This document shows positions 48,060 through 56,448 of a stretch of 64,000 nucleotides of DNA, piece by piece (positions within the stretch are counted from its first letter, which is position 1; the number at the start of each line of letters is the position of its first letter). Below the pieces are notes generated by a model. The model saw only the letters and a list, made by a program, of their open reading frames with translations, ran no database searches and had not been told where the DNA came from. Position numbers and translations under genes: made by a program. The DNA comes from Arthrobacter sp. AZCC_0090 (lineage in GTDB: Bacteria > Actinomycetota > Actinomycetes > Actinomycetales > Micrococcaceae). Location of the stretch: NCBI RefSeq assembly GCF_014207375.1, contig NZ_JACHEE010000003.1, forward strand, positions 186,001 through 250,000, given 5' to 3'.

Positions 48060-48931
48060 GTGAATAGTGTCCCTTCGAAGCCGGCCGAATAGGCGGCGTG
48101 TCCGTCCGAATAGACCTTGAGCCAGGAGAATACGAATTCTTCCTCGAGCACTTTCGGATCCACCATGAACAGCGCAGTGGCCAGCGCATCGGCTTCCATT
48201 GCCGTGGCGGCCATGGTCCAGGTGGCCACCACGGTCTCTACCGGGCGCCCGGTAGCACCGTTCAGGACATGGTGCAGGCCGTCGCCCCACGCGCGCCGGT
48301 TGGCTGCAGAAGCGCACAGGGCGCCGTGGTCGTGGAGTTCAACGACGCCGATCGCCTGGGTGGGATCGTAAGGGTGTTCGAGGGCGACACCGAGGGGTTC
48401 CGCACCGGAATGGAGCATGTCGCCGCTCGCATCCACGAGGAACTCCGTGATCCCCGCTGAGCGCAGGACCTCGGCTGCTAGGTCCACCAACTGGCCTTTT
48501 CCCGCAGCGCCGATGTCAAGGACCAACGGAGCAGAAGTGGAGATCTTTGTGCCGTTCCACTCCAGGACGTCTTCCCAACGCGGCGCCGGCACCGGGTGGC
48601 CGAGGGGTCGCAGGAAATAATCCGCCCCGTAGCCCAGTTGCTCAAGGCTGCTGCCGATAAGCGGCGTCACAGCACCCCTGCTGAGCTGGTACAACTTCCT
48701 GAACAGCACTTCCAGCCCGGACGCCCCTGCCGGGAGAACGACAGTTCCGGGTTCCCGCGCGAGCCGCGCAATCAGCGAATCGTCACGGAACCGTGAATAG
48801 CTTCGGTCGTAGTCCTCTACAACGCCCAACAAGCTGCGGCGGACCGCAGAGGGAAGCGGCTCCGGCGTCGAAATCTCCCACCGGGTTCCGATTCCGTCGA
48901 AGTCGAAGTCGCTCCAGCCCGCGTGCGTCAT
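48056..48931 (-). CDS. apbE: FAD:protein FMN transferase (ApbE)
   Basis: A 291-aa ApbE-family flavinyltransferase, which attaches FMN covalently to Thr or Ser of target proteins. Motifs: SRFRDDSLIARL near the N-terminus, LDIGAAGKGQLVDLAAEVL, LVDASGDMLHSG, and the Mg-binding C-terminal TMAATAMEADALATALFM. There is no signal peptide, which is unusual for a protein meant to modify exported targets; a non-classical route or a missed upstream start is possible. The gene begins five bases after the FMN-binding lipoprotein gene, its likely substrate, and overlaps the membrane reductase gene. Confidence 0.9.
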   Translation of the reverse strand: MTHAGWSDFDFDGIGTRWEISTPEPLPSAVRRSLLGVVEDYDRSYSRFRDDSLIARLAREPGTVVLPAGASGLEVLFRKLYQLSRGAVTPLIGSSLEQLGYGADYFLRPLGHPVPAPRWEDVLEWNGTKISTSAPLVLDIGAAGKGQLVDLAAEVLRSAGITEFLVDASGDMLHSGAEPLGVALEHPYDPTQAIGVVELHDHGALCASAANRRAWGDGLHHVLNGATGRPVETVVATWTMAATAMEADALATALFMVDPKVLEEEFVFSWLKVYSDGHAAYSAGFEGTLFT

Positions 48932-48936
48932 GGCGG

Positions 48937-49395
48937 TTATTTGGCCTCGGATTTAATGATTTCCACGGCTTGGTTGAACCCGCCACTGGTCAGCGAAGAG
49001 CCTGCGACCTTGGACACGTTGATATCGTCCAGTTTCTTGCCGACGATCTGCGCCGCGATGCCGTCCTTGAATTCTCCCTGGAACCTCTTGGTGTTTGGGT
49101 TGTCGGCATGGACTGTGATGTTCACGGCGGAGACAGTGCCACCGGACAGGGTGAGCTGGACGCCTACGGTTTCCTGGCCGTTGGGCGAGGTGTAGGAGCC
49201 GTCGGCATTGTAAGTGCCGTCCTTGTACGAGCCCGACGATGACGAGCCTGTCGTGGCCAGTTTGCTGGAGCCCGCTTGCGTGCTCGTATTCTGCGGGGTG
49301 CTGCCTTGGGCCGAGGGGGCGCAAGCGGCCACCGAGCTGGCGAGGGAGAGGCCGGCGGCACCGACAAGAATGCTCTTGTGGAGTGGCGTAGTCAT
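48937..49395 (-). CDS. FMN-binding-domain lipoprotein
   Basis: A 152-aa exported lipoprotein. The signal peptide ends with SSVAAC (lipobox Cys about residue 25), followed by a Ser/Thr-rich linker and an FMN_bind domain (GSYKDGTYNADGSYTSPNG through VEIIKSEAK). The flavin-attachment segment is AGSSLTSGGFNQA, which aligns with the SGATxTS pattern of NqrC/RnfG. The acceptor is the Ser or Thr there. It is the first gene of the operon and should receive electrons from the membrane reductase. The final acceptor is unknown. Confidence 0.88.
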   Translation of the reverse strand: MTTPLHKSILVGAAGLSLASSVAACAPSAQGSTPQNTSTQAGSSKLATTGSSSSGSYKDGTYNADGSYTSPNGQETVGVQLTLSGGTVSAVNITVHADNPNTKRFQGEFKDGIAAQIVGKKLDDINVSKVAGSSLTSGGFNQAVEIIKSEAK

Positions 49396-49466
49396 ATTCT
49401 GCTCGTTTCAACTGGACAAGAAATGGTTTGCGGCCTGGGGCCGATCACACGCAGGCCGTTCGCACG

Positions 49467-49478
49467 TTCAACGTTGAA
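49467..49478. promoter_or_regulatory. perfect 12-bp palindrome upstream of the flavin operon
   Basis: TTCAACGTTGAA lies between the flavin electron-transfer operon and argS, about 70 bases upstream of the lipoprotein gene. It may be an operator; no regulator gene is adjacent. Confidence 0.35.
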
Positions 49479-49602
49479 TTCAGCCTAACGGTTCAGTCTG
49501 GGAGCTCTACGTGGCGAAACTGTGCGCAGCCTGTGCGCCAACTGGTGCCCGCGTGTACATGATCGCTATGCAAAGAATTCCACCACTTGCAAGCCCCACC
49601 GG

Positions 49603-49608
49603 TAGGCT
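49603..49608 (+). promoter_or_regulatory. -10 element of a leaderless promoter (argS)
   Basis: TAGGCT ends six bases before the GTG start at 49615. Confidence 0.55.
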
Positions 49609-49614
49609 AGACGG

Positions 49615-51264
49615 GTGACTCCCGAAGAACTCTCCGCCGCCATATCCGCCTGCCTGAAAGACGCTGTCGCCGCTGGCGAGCTTGCGCTTTCCGAATCTGC
49701 CCTCCCCGAGGACGTGCGCGTGGAGCGACCCAAGAACCGGGAGCACGGCGACTGGGCTACCAACATTGCCTTGCAGCTGGCCAAGCAAGCCGGGACCAAC
49801 CCGCGCGAATTCGCCACGATTCTCAGCAAGCGGCTGGAAGCGATCGACGGCGTGACCGCCGTGGAGATCGCGGGCCCGGGCTTCCTTAACATCACCGTGG
49901 ACGCCGCCGCTGCAGGCGCACTGGCCAAGGCCATCGTCGAGGCAGGAAGCTCTTACGGAACCAACCAGGCGCTCGCAGGCCATGTGGTCAACATGGAGTT
50001 CGTCTCCGCCAACCCCACGGGCCCGCTGCACATTGGACACACGCGCTGGGCCGCCTTGGGCGATTCCATTGCCCGCGTGCTCCGCGCCTCCGGTGCGGAT
50101 GTCACTGCCGAGTACTACATCAACGACGCCGGCACGCAGATGAACGTTTTTGCGAACTCGGTACTGTCCCGCCTGCACGGGCGTGGCGTTCCGGAGGGCG
50201 GCTACCCTGGTGAGTACATCCGGGAACTAGGCGACGAGGTCCTCAAGGCCCATCCGGCAATCCGTGAACTCACCGACGGGGCAGCACTTCCCGTGATCCG
50301 CGCCGCCGCCTACCAAGCCCAGATGAAGGACATCAAGGACACTCTTGCCGAATTCGGCGTGGCTTTCGATGTCTTCTTCTCCGAGCAGGAACTGCACGAC
50401 GCCGGTGCGATCGAATCGGCCGTTGCGCGCCTCCGGGAGCAGGGCCACGTGTTCGACGACGGCGGAGCAGTCTGGCTGCGCACCACGGACTTTGGCGACG
50501 ACAAGGACCGCGTGATGATCCGCGCCAACGGCGAACCCACGTATTTCGCCGCCGACGCCGCCTACTACTTGTCGAAGAAGGACCGCGGCTTCACGGAGAA
50601 GATCTATCTGCTCGGCGCGGACCACCACGGCTACATCAACCGGCTCAAGGCCATTGCCGCCTGCGCCGGTGACGACCCCGAGGTCAATATCGAGGTCCTG
50701 ATCGGACAGCTGGTCTCCGTCAACGGCGCCAAGCTGTCCAAGCGTGCGGGCAACATCATCGAGCTCAAGGACCTTATCGAGTGGCTCGGCAAGGACGCGG
50801 TGCGTTACTCGTTGGCGCGCTTCCCCGCCGATTCGCCGCTCACACTGGATCCGGAACTACTGAAGAAGAACAGCAACGAAAACCCGGTGTTCTACGTGCA
50901 GTACGCGCATGCGCGCTCCCGCGGAACAGCACGCAACGCAATCGAGGCTGGCGTGGACCACAGCGCCTTCGACGCGTCCCTGCTGGACCACGCCACCGAG
51001 AACGAGCTGCTGTCCTACCTCGGCAGCTACCCGTCCATCGTGGCCAAGGCCGCGGAGCTCCGCGAGCCGCACCGGGTGGCACGCCACCTTGAGGTCATCG
51101 CAGGGGCATACCACCGTTGGTACGACGCCTGCCGCGTTTCGCCGCTGGGCGACGAGCCGGTGCGGGACGTCAACCGCACGCGTTTGTGGCTCAACGACGC
51201 CACGAGCCAAGTGCTGGCCAACGGACTTGAACTCCTCGGCGTTTCAGCTCCGGAACGGATGTGA
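49615..51264 (+). CDS. argS: arginyl-tRNA synthetase
   Basis: A 549-aa class I aminoacyl-tRNA synthetase. The N-terminal ArgRS domain covers about residues 1-90. The HIGH signature is in SANPTGPLHIGHTRWAALGD at about 134-147, and the KMSKS-like loop is GAKLSKRAGN. The C-terminal anticodon-binding (DALR) domain ends the protein. The GTG start fits a leaderless transcript. It leads the lysA-hom-thrC-thrB cluster; the same arrangement is found in corynebacteria. Confidence 0.96.
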   Translation: MTPEELSAAISACLKDAVAAGELALSESALPEDVRVERPKNREHGDWATNIALQLAKQAGTNPREFATILSKRLEAIDGVTAVEIAGPGFLNITVDAAAAGALAKAIVEAGSSYGTNQALAGHVVNMEFVSANPTGPLHIGHTRWAALGDSIARVLRASGADVTAEYYINDAGTQMNVFANSVLSRLHGRGVPEGGYPGEYIRELGDEVLKAHPAIRELTDGAALPVIRAAAYQAQMKDIKDTLAEFGVAFDVFFSEQELHDAGAIESAVARLREQGHVFDDGGAVWLRTTDFGDDKDRVMIRANGEPTYFAADAAYYLSKKDRGFTEKIYLLGADHHGYINRLKAIAACAGDDPEVNIEVLIGQLVSVNGAKLSKRAGNIIELKDLIEWLGKDAVRYSLARFPADSPLTLDPELLKKNSNENPVFYVQYAHARSRGTARNAIEAGVDHSAFDASLLDHATENELLSYLGSYPSIVAKAAELREPHRVARHLEVIAGAYHRWYDACRVSPLGDEPVRDVNRTRLWLNDATSQVLANGLELLGVSAPERM

Positions 51265-52748
51265 TCGGCGTGCAGCAAAGCCCCAGCAACGCCGCAGCTT
51301 CACCCCTTGCTCCCGAATGGCTCGCCGTGCCGGAGGACGCGAACGCGCTCCACGCGCCGATGTGGGCCGAAGGTGTCCAGAGGAACGACGCCGGCGAACT
51401 CGTCATTGACGGGGTTCCCGTCAGTGAGCTGAAGGCGCAGTTCGGCACCCCGCTGTTCGTCATGAGCGAGGGCGATTTCCGTGCCCGCGCGCGTTCCTTC
51501 AAGGATGCGTTCGACGCAGCTTTTGAGGACATCTGCGGGGGAGTGGATGTCTATTACGCCGGAAAGTCCTTCTTGTGCACTGCCGTGGCGAGCTGGGTGG
51601 CCGAGGAAGGCCTACGCCTGGACACCTGTTCCGGCGGCGAACTCGCCGTCGCGGCCCGCGCCGGCATCGACGGCGCCAATTTGGGCCTGCATGGAAACAA
51701 CAAGTCCGACGCCGAGATCAACCGCGCGCTGGACATGAAGCTCGGCCGCATCGTGGTGGACAGCCTCGATGAGCTTGAGCGGGTTGCCAAGATTGCCTCC
51801 GGCCGCGGCGAGACGGCGAAGGTCATGCTCCGGCTGACTCCCGGCGTCCACGCCCACACCCACGAATTCATCGCCACGGCCCACGAGGACCAAAAATTCG
51901 GTCTTTCCATGGCCGGGGATACCACGGAATCGGCAGGCCTCTCGGCCGCCGAAGAAGCCGTCGCTGCGGCCACCTCGTACTCCAATGTGGAACTCCTGGG
52001 CCTGCATTGCCACATCGGTTCCCAGATCTTCGAGCCTGACGGCTTCGCCCTGGCAGCCGAGAAACTGTTGGGATTCCTCGCCGCGATGCAGGCGAAGTAC
52101 TCCATCGTCTTGCCGGAACTGGACCTGGGCGGTGGCTACGGCATTGCCTACACTCCGGTGGACACCCCCCGTCCACCGGCCGAAATCGCGCAGGCGATGG
52201 CCGCCGTCGTACGCTCAAAGTGTGCTGAGCTGGGCATCACCTCGCCACGTATTTCGATCGAGCCCGGCCGCGCGATCGTTGGCACCAGCACCTTCACCTT
52301 GTACGAGGTCGGGACGCTGAAGACCGTGCGTGTGGATGCCCCGAGCAGTTCAGCAGGGCAGGAAAACGTTACGTTCCCGCGACGCTATGTGTCGGTGGAC
52401 GGTGGCATGAGCGACAACGCCCGTCCGGTGCTGTACGACGCGGATTATTCGGCGATTCTGGCCTCGCGCACCTCGGACGCTGTCCCGGAACTGTCCCGAG
52501 TAGTGGGCAAACATTGCGAGAGCGGCGACATAGTTGTTAGAGATGTATATCTGCCCGAAGACGTGGCAGCCGGTGATCTGCTCGCTGTACCGGGGACCGG
52601 CGCTTACTGCTGGGCCCTCTCAAGCAACTACAACTATCTGGCCAGGCCTGGCGTTGTCGCTGTGCGCAATGGATCCGCCCGGCTGATCGTCCGCGGGGAA
52701 ACCGAAGAAGATCTCTTGAACCGCGACATGGGAGTGGCGAATGTCTGA
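51261..52748 (+). CDS. lysA: diaminopimelate decarboxylase
   Basis: A 495-aa fold-type III PLP enzyme for the last step of lysine synthesis. The PLP lysine is in VYYAGKSFLC. HCHIGSQIF, LDLGGGYGIAY and IEPGRAIVG form the PLP phosphate site, and DGGMSDNARPVLYDADY and PGTGAYCWALSSNYN are the substrate-side motifs. It overlaps the argS end by four bases using GTG at 51261, with another GTG at 51270. It overlaps hom by eight bases. Confidence 0.95.
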   Translation: MIGVQQSPSNAAASPLAPEWLAVPEDANALHAPMWAEGVQRNDAGELVIDGVPVSELKAQFGTPLFVMSEGDFRARARSFKDAFDAAFEDICGGVDVYYAGKSFLCTAVASWVAEEGLRLDTCSGGELAVAARAGIDGANLGLHGNNKSDAEINRALDMKLGRIVVDSLDELERVAKIASGRGETAKVMLRLTPGVHAHTHEFIATAHEDQKFGLSMAGDTTESAGLSAAEEAVAAATSYSNVELLGLHCHIGSQIFEPDGFALAAEKLLGFLAAMQAKYSIVLPELDLGGGYGIAYTPVDTPRPPAEIAQAMAAVVRSKCAELGITSPRISIEPGRAIVGTSTFTLYEVGTLKTVRVDAPSSSAGQENVTFPRRYVSVDGGMSDNARPVLYDADYSAILASRTSDAVPELSRVVGKHCESGDIVVRDVYLPEDVAAGDLLAVPGTGAYCWALSSNYNYLARPGVVAVRNGSARLIVRGETEEDLLNRDMGVANV

Positions 52749-54063
52749 AGTGCGAACCCTGAAGGTGGCCCTGCTGGGCTGTGGCAACGTTGGAGCCCAG
52801 GTAGCGCGGATCCTCCTTGACGACGCCGACGCCCTTGCTGCCCGCAGTGGTGCGCGCTTGGAGTTGTCTGGCATCGCCGTGCGCAACCTTGATTCAAAGC
52901 GCGACGTCGAGCTACCGCGCGAACTGTTCACCACCGACGCCGACACCCTGGTCAAGGACGCGGATCTGGTGATCGAGCTCATGGGCGGCATTGAGCCGGC
53001 CCGTTCGCTCATCCTGACCGCCATGCAGAACGGCGCCTGCGTCGTTACCGGCAACAAGGCACTCCTGGCACAGGACGGCCCCACACTCTACGAAGAGGCT
53101 GACAAGGCCGGCGTTCAGCTCTCCTATGAGGCCGCCGTCGCAGGGGCCATTCCGATCCTGCGCCCCATCCGCGACAGCCTCTCCGGTGACCGCATCACCC
53201 GCGTCCTGGGCATCGTCAACGGCACCACTAACTTCATCCTCGACCAGATGGACAGCACCGGCGCCCAGTTCGCCGACGCCCTGGCTGAAGCCCAACGGCT
53301 CGGTTACGCGGAAGCTGACCCCACTGCCGACGTCGAAGGCCACGACGCCGCAGCCAAGGCCGCCATCCTCGCGTCGCTGTCCTTCCACACGCGCTTCGCC
53401 CTCGAAGACGTCTACTGCGAAGGCATCACCAAGGTCAGCGCAGCCGACATTGCGGCAGCGAAGGAAGCCGGCTTTGTCATCAAGCTGCTCGCCATCGCCG
53501 AGAAGATCGAGAGCTCGGAGCCCGGTAACGACGGCGGCATCTCAGTCCGCGTCCACCCCACCCTCCTGCCGCGTGAACACCCCCTTGCAGCCGTTCGCGG
53601 TGCGTTCAATGCAGTCTTCATCGAAGCCGAGAACGCCGGCGAGCTGATGTTCTACGGTCAGGGCGCCGGCGGAACCCCGACGGCGTCTGCCGTGTTGGGC
53701 GACCTCGTCTCGGCTGCCCGCCGGGTGGTGCTGGGTGGTCCCGGCCGTACCGAGACCACCACCGGCCACGTGCCTGCACTGTCGATAAGTGCATCGAACA
53801 CCAGCTATTACGTCGGCCTTGACGTTGCCGACCAGGCTGGCGTCCTGGCGCGGATCACCCATATCTTTGCGGAGCACGGCGTATCCATCGAGATCATGCG
53901 TCAGACGATCCACCGTGATGCCGCCTCGAACGTTGAGTCGGCCGAGCTGAAGATCGTCACGCACCGCGCATCCGAAGCCGCACTCGCGGCAACCGTCGAG
54001 GCCATCAAGGGCCTGGACGTCATCAATTCTGTGACATCCGTCCTGCGGGTAGAAGGGGTCTAA
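52741..54063 (+). CDS. hom: homoserine dehydrogenase
   Basis: A 440-aa enzyme that reduces aspartate semialdehyde to homoserine. The NAD(P) motif GCGNVGAQVARIL lies at about residues 13-25, and the catalytic region contains KALLAQDGPTLYEEADKAGVQLSYEAAVAGAIP in segments with the conserved Lys and Glu. A C-terminal ACT domain (YYVGLDVADQAGVLARITHIFAEHGVSIEI region) provides threonine feedback control. The start lies inside the lysA end, and thrC follows with no gap. Confidence 0.95.
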   Translation: MSEVRTLKVALLGCGNVGAQVARILLDDADALAARSGARLELSGIAVRNLDSKRDVELPRELFTTDADTLVKDADLVIELMGGIEPARSLILTAMQNGACVVTGNKALLAQDGPTLYEEADKAGVQLSYEAAVAGAIPILRPIRDSLSGDRITRVLGIVNGTTNFILDQMDSTGAQFADALAEAQRLGYAEADPTADVEGHDAAAKAAILASLSFHTRFALEDVYCEGITKVSAADIAAAKEAGFVIKLLAIAEKIESSEPGNDGGISVRVHPTLLPREHPLAAVRGAFNAVFIEAENAGELMFYGQGAGGTPTASAVLGDLVSAARRVVLGGPGRTETTTGHVPALSISASNTSYYVGLDVADQAGVLARITHIFAEHGVSIEIMRQTIHRDAASNVESAELKIVTHRASEAALAATVEAIKGLDVINSVTSVLRVEGV

Positions 54064-55170
54064 GTGGCTCACCAATGGCGCGGAGTAATCCGCGAATACG
54101 CTGATCGTTTGCCTGTAACGGAAGCCACGAAGGTCATTACCCTCGGTGAGGGCGGAACTCCGCTCGTCCATGCGCAGAAGCTCTCCGAACTCACCGGATC
54201 CACCGTGTACCTGAAGGTGGAGGGCATGAACCCCACCGGGTCCTTCAAGGACCGCGGCATGACGATGGCCATGACGGCGGCTGTTGAAGCAGGCGCCAAG
54301 GCGGTTGTCTGCGCCTCCACGGGCAACACCTCGGCCTCCGCTGCGGCCTACGCTACGGCCGCCGGGCTGAAGTGTGCCGTGTTGGTCCCCGAAGGCAAGA
54401 TCTCCATGGGCAAGCTCAGCCAGGCGATCGCGCACGGCGCCACGCTCCTCCAGGTGGACGGCAACTTCGACAACTGCCTGGACATCGCCCGCAAGCTCGG
54501 CGAGTCCTACCCGGTGTTCCTTGTCAACTCGGTCAACCCCGCCCGAATCCAGGGCCAGAAGACCGGTGCCTTCGAAATCGTCGACGCTCTCGGCGACGCT
54601 CCGGACATCCACGTCCTGCCGGTGGGTAACGCAGGCAACATCAGCGCGTACTGGAAGGGCTACAAGGAATACTGCGCGCCCTTCGAGTCCACAACCGCCG
54701 GCACCCTTCCCGCCGTCTCCACGAAGACGCCGGCCATGTGGGGCTTCCAAGCCGCTGGTGCAGCGCCGTTCGTTGCCGGCCACCCCATCACTGAGCCGGA
54801 TACCATCGCCACGGCGATCCGCATCGGCAACCCGGCGTCCTGGGACACGGCCATCGCGGCACGCGATGAATCAGGCGGCTTCATCGACGCCGTGACTGAT
54901 GAAGAAATCCTCGACGCACACCGCTGGCTTTCCGCCAAGGAAGGCGTTTTCGTAGAACCCGGCTCCGCGGCGGGCGTCGCCGGCCTCATCAAAAAACACG
55001 CCGCAGGCGAAGTTCCCGCCGGAAAGACGATCGTCATCACGGTCACCGGACACGGACTCAAGGACCCGCAGTGGGCACTCCGTACCGAGGACGGCAGCGA
55101 AGTCCAGCCCGTCAAGGTACCGAACGACGTCGTGACGGTGGCAGCTGAACTGGGACTGGAAGAAAGCTAA
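54064..55170 (+). CDS. thrC: threonine synthase
   Basis: A 368-aa fold-type II PLP enzyme converting O-phosphohomoserine to threonine. The PLP lysine is in [29 protein letters not shown] and [14 protein letters not shown] are the substrate and phosphate loops. It starts with GTG directly after the hom stop, so translation is coupled. The length fits the short actinobacterial form. Confidence 0.95.
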   Translation: MAHQWRGVIREYADRLPVTEATKVITLGEGGTPLVHAQKLSELTGSTVYLKVEGMNPTGSFKDRGMTMAMTAAVEAGAKAVVCASTGNTSASAAAYATAAGLKCAVLVPEGKISMGKLSQAIAHGATLLQVDGNFDNCLDIARKLGESYPVFLVNSVNPARIQGQKTGAFEIVDALGDAPDIHVLPVGNAGNISAYWKGYKEYCAPFESTTAGTLPAVSTKTPAMWGFQAAGAAPFVAGHPITEPDTIATAIRIGNPASWDTAIAARDESGGFIDAVTDEEILDAHRWLSAKEGVFVEPGSAAGVAGLIKKHAAGEVPAGKTIVITVTGHGLKDPQWALRTEDGSEVQPVKVPNDVVTVAAELGLEES

Positions 55171-55172
55171 GA

Positions 55173-56147
55173 GTGGAAACCACGCAGCCCACCGCGACCG
55201 GACTAGCGCTTGTCGCGGCAGGCCAGCAGCTGACCGTCAGGGTCCCGGGAACCAGTGCCAACCTGGGCCCTGGCTACGACAGCCTCGGCCTGGCATTGTC
55301 GATCTACGACACCCTGACCGTCGAAACACTCACCACCGGAGAGCTTGAGTTCGAGCTCTCCGGTGAGGGGGCCGACACCCTTCCCCGCGATGCCAGCCAT
55401 CTCGTGGTCCGAGCGATCAACACAGCCTTGGAACGCCTCGGTTTCCGGCACAACGGCCTGAAGATCACCGCGGACAACGTCAACCCGCACGGTCGCGGAC
55501 TCGGTTCCTCGGCATCGGCAGTGGTTGCGGCAGTTACCGCAGCCAACGCCTTGGTACCCGAATCCGCCCAACGCGACCGTGAGTGGATCCTGCAACTCAC
55601 GAGCGAGATGGAAGGCCATCCGGACAACGTCGCACCGGCGATTTTCGGCGGACTGGCCTTGTCATGGCAGGACAGCGAGCAGTACAGCAGCACCCGTGCC
55701 GAGGTGGTCCCGTCCGTCATTCCCATCGTCGCCGTACCGGACTACGAACTGTCCACAGAGACAGCGCGCGGCTTGCTTCCGGCGTCCATCGGCCATCATG
55801 CCGCGGCAATGAACTCAGGACGCGCCGCGCTCCTGATCCACGCACTGACGGCCGAGCCCCGTTTCCTGCTTCCAGGAACCGAGGACTACCTGCACCAGAG
55901 CTACCGTGCCGAGGCCATGCGGCCTAGCGCGGCGTTGATTGCGGCTTTGCGGACCGCGGGCCACGCGGCGGTTGTTTCCGGCGCCGGGCCCACAGTTCTG
56001 GCATTGGCAAACGGCACGGACGAGGCAGAAGCGATTACGGAATTGATCACCTCTTTCACTGCGGACAACACACCAGACGTTTCTTGGCGCGTGATGACAC
56101 TGGCGGTGGACGTTGAAGGTGCTAGAGTGGACTTGCACCGGCGGTAG
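55173..56147 (+). CDS. thrB: homoserine kinase
   Basis: A 324-aa GHMP kinase that phosphorylates homoserine. The ATP motif HGRGLGSSASAVVAAV lies at about residues 108-123, PGTSANLGPGYDSLGLAL is near the N-terminus, and the C-terminal GHMP motif is VVSGAGPTVLALA. It starts with GTG two bases after the thrC stop and is the last gene of the aspartate-family operon. Confidence 0.95.
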   Translation: METTQPTATGLALVAAGQQLTVRVPGTSANLGPGYDSLGLALSIYDTLTVETLTTGELEFELSGEGADTLPRDASHLVVRAINTALERLGFRHNGLKITADNVNPHGRGLGSSASAVVAAVTAANALVPESAQRDREWILQLTSEMEGHPDNVAPAIFGGLALSWQDSEQYSSTRAEVVPSVIPIVAVPDYELSTETARGLLPASIGHHAAAMNSGRAALLIHALTAEPRFLLPGTEDYLHQSYRAEAMRPSAALIAALRTAGHAAVVSGAGPTVLALANGTDEAEAITELITSFTADNTPDVSWRVMTLAVDVEGARVDLHRR

Positions 56148-56448
56148 AACCGCGGGCAGTTCCCTGACATTGGATCCCGGCTTAATGCCGTTCCCGTCTC
56201 CTACTGTGTCGAAGTCTGCCGGTGCCGTCTCCTTATCGGCCTGCCGCAGGTGCCACAGAACCCTTTCTGTTACCCGAACCGTCAGCCCGCGCCCCGCCCG
56301 CCGGAGCATCGAAGACGTATCAGTATCCGGCCCTGCTGAAATTAAACCGGCAAGACCGAAATCACGGCTGCAGATCTGAACTGCAGTCCAGAACAAATCA
56401 TCGCGTCCAGCTCTAGGTCTGGACGCCGTCGAGGGGGAAGGATCCTTC
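56148..56448 (+). other. long leader region of rho
   Basis: About 300 bases without a gene between thrB and rho. A perfect 8-bp hairpin (GCGTCCAG / CTGGACGC, 56403-56426) sits just before the AAGGA ribosome binding site of rho. Actinobacterial rho genes are usually autoregulated through such leaders; here that is inference. I see no T-run terminator after thrB. Confidence 0.5.

Noticed and set aside
46303..48189. A 628-codon minus-strand frame overlapping the flavin reductase fusion and tRNA-Arg
   Set aside because: It reads through the tRNA gene in a wrong frame and has an Arg/Pro-rich artefact composition.
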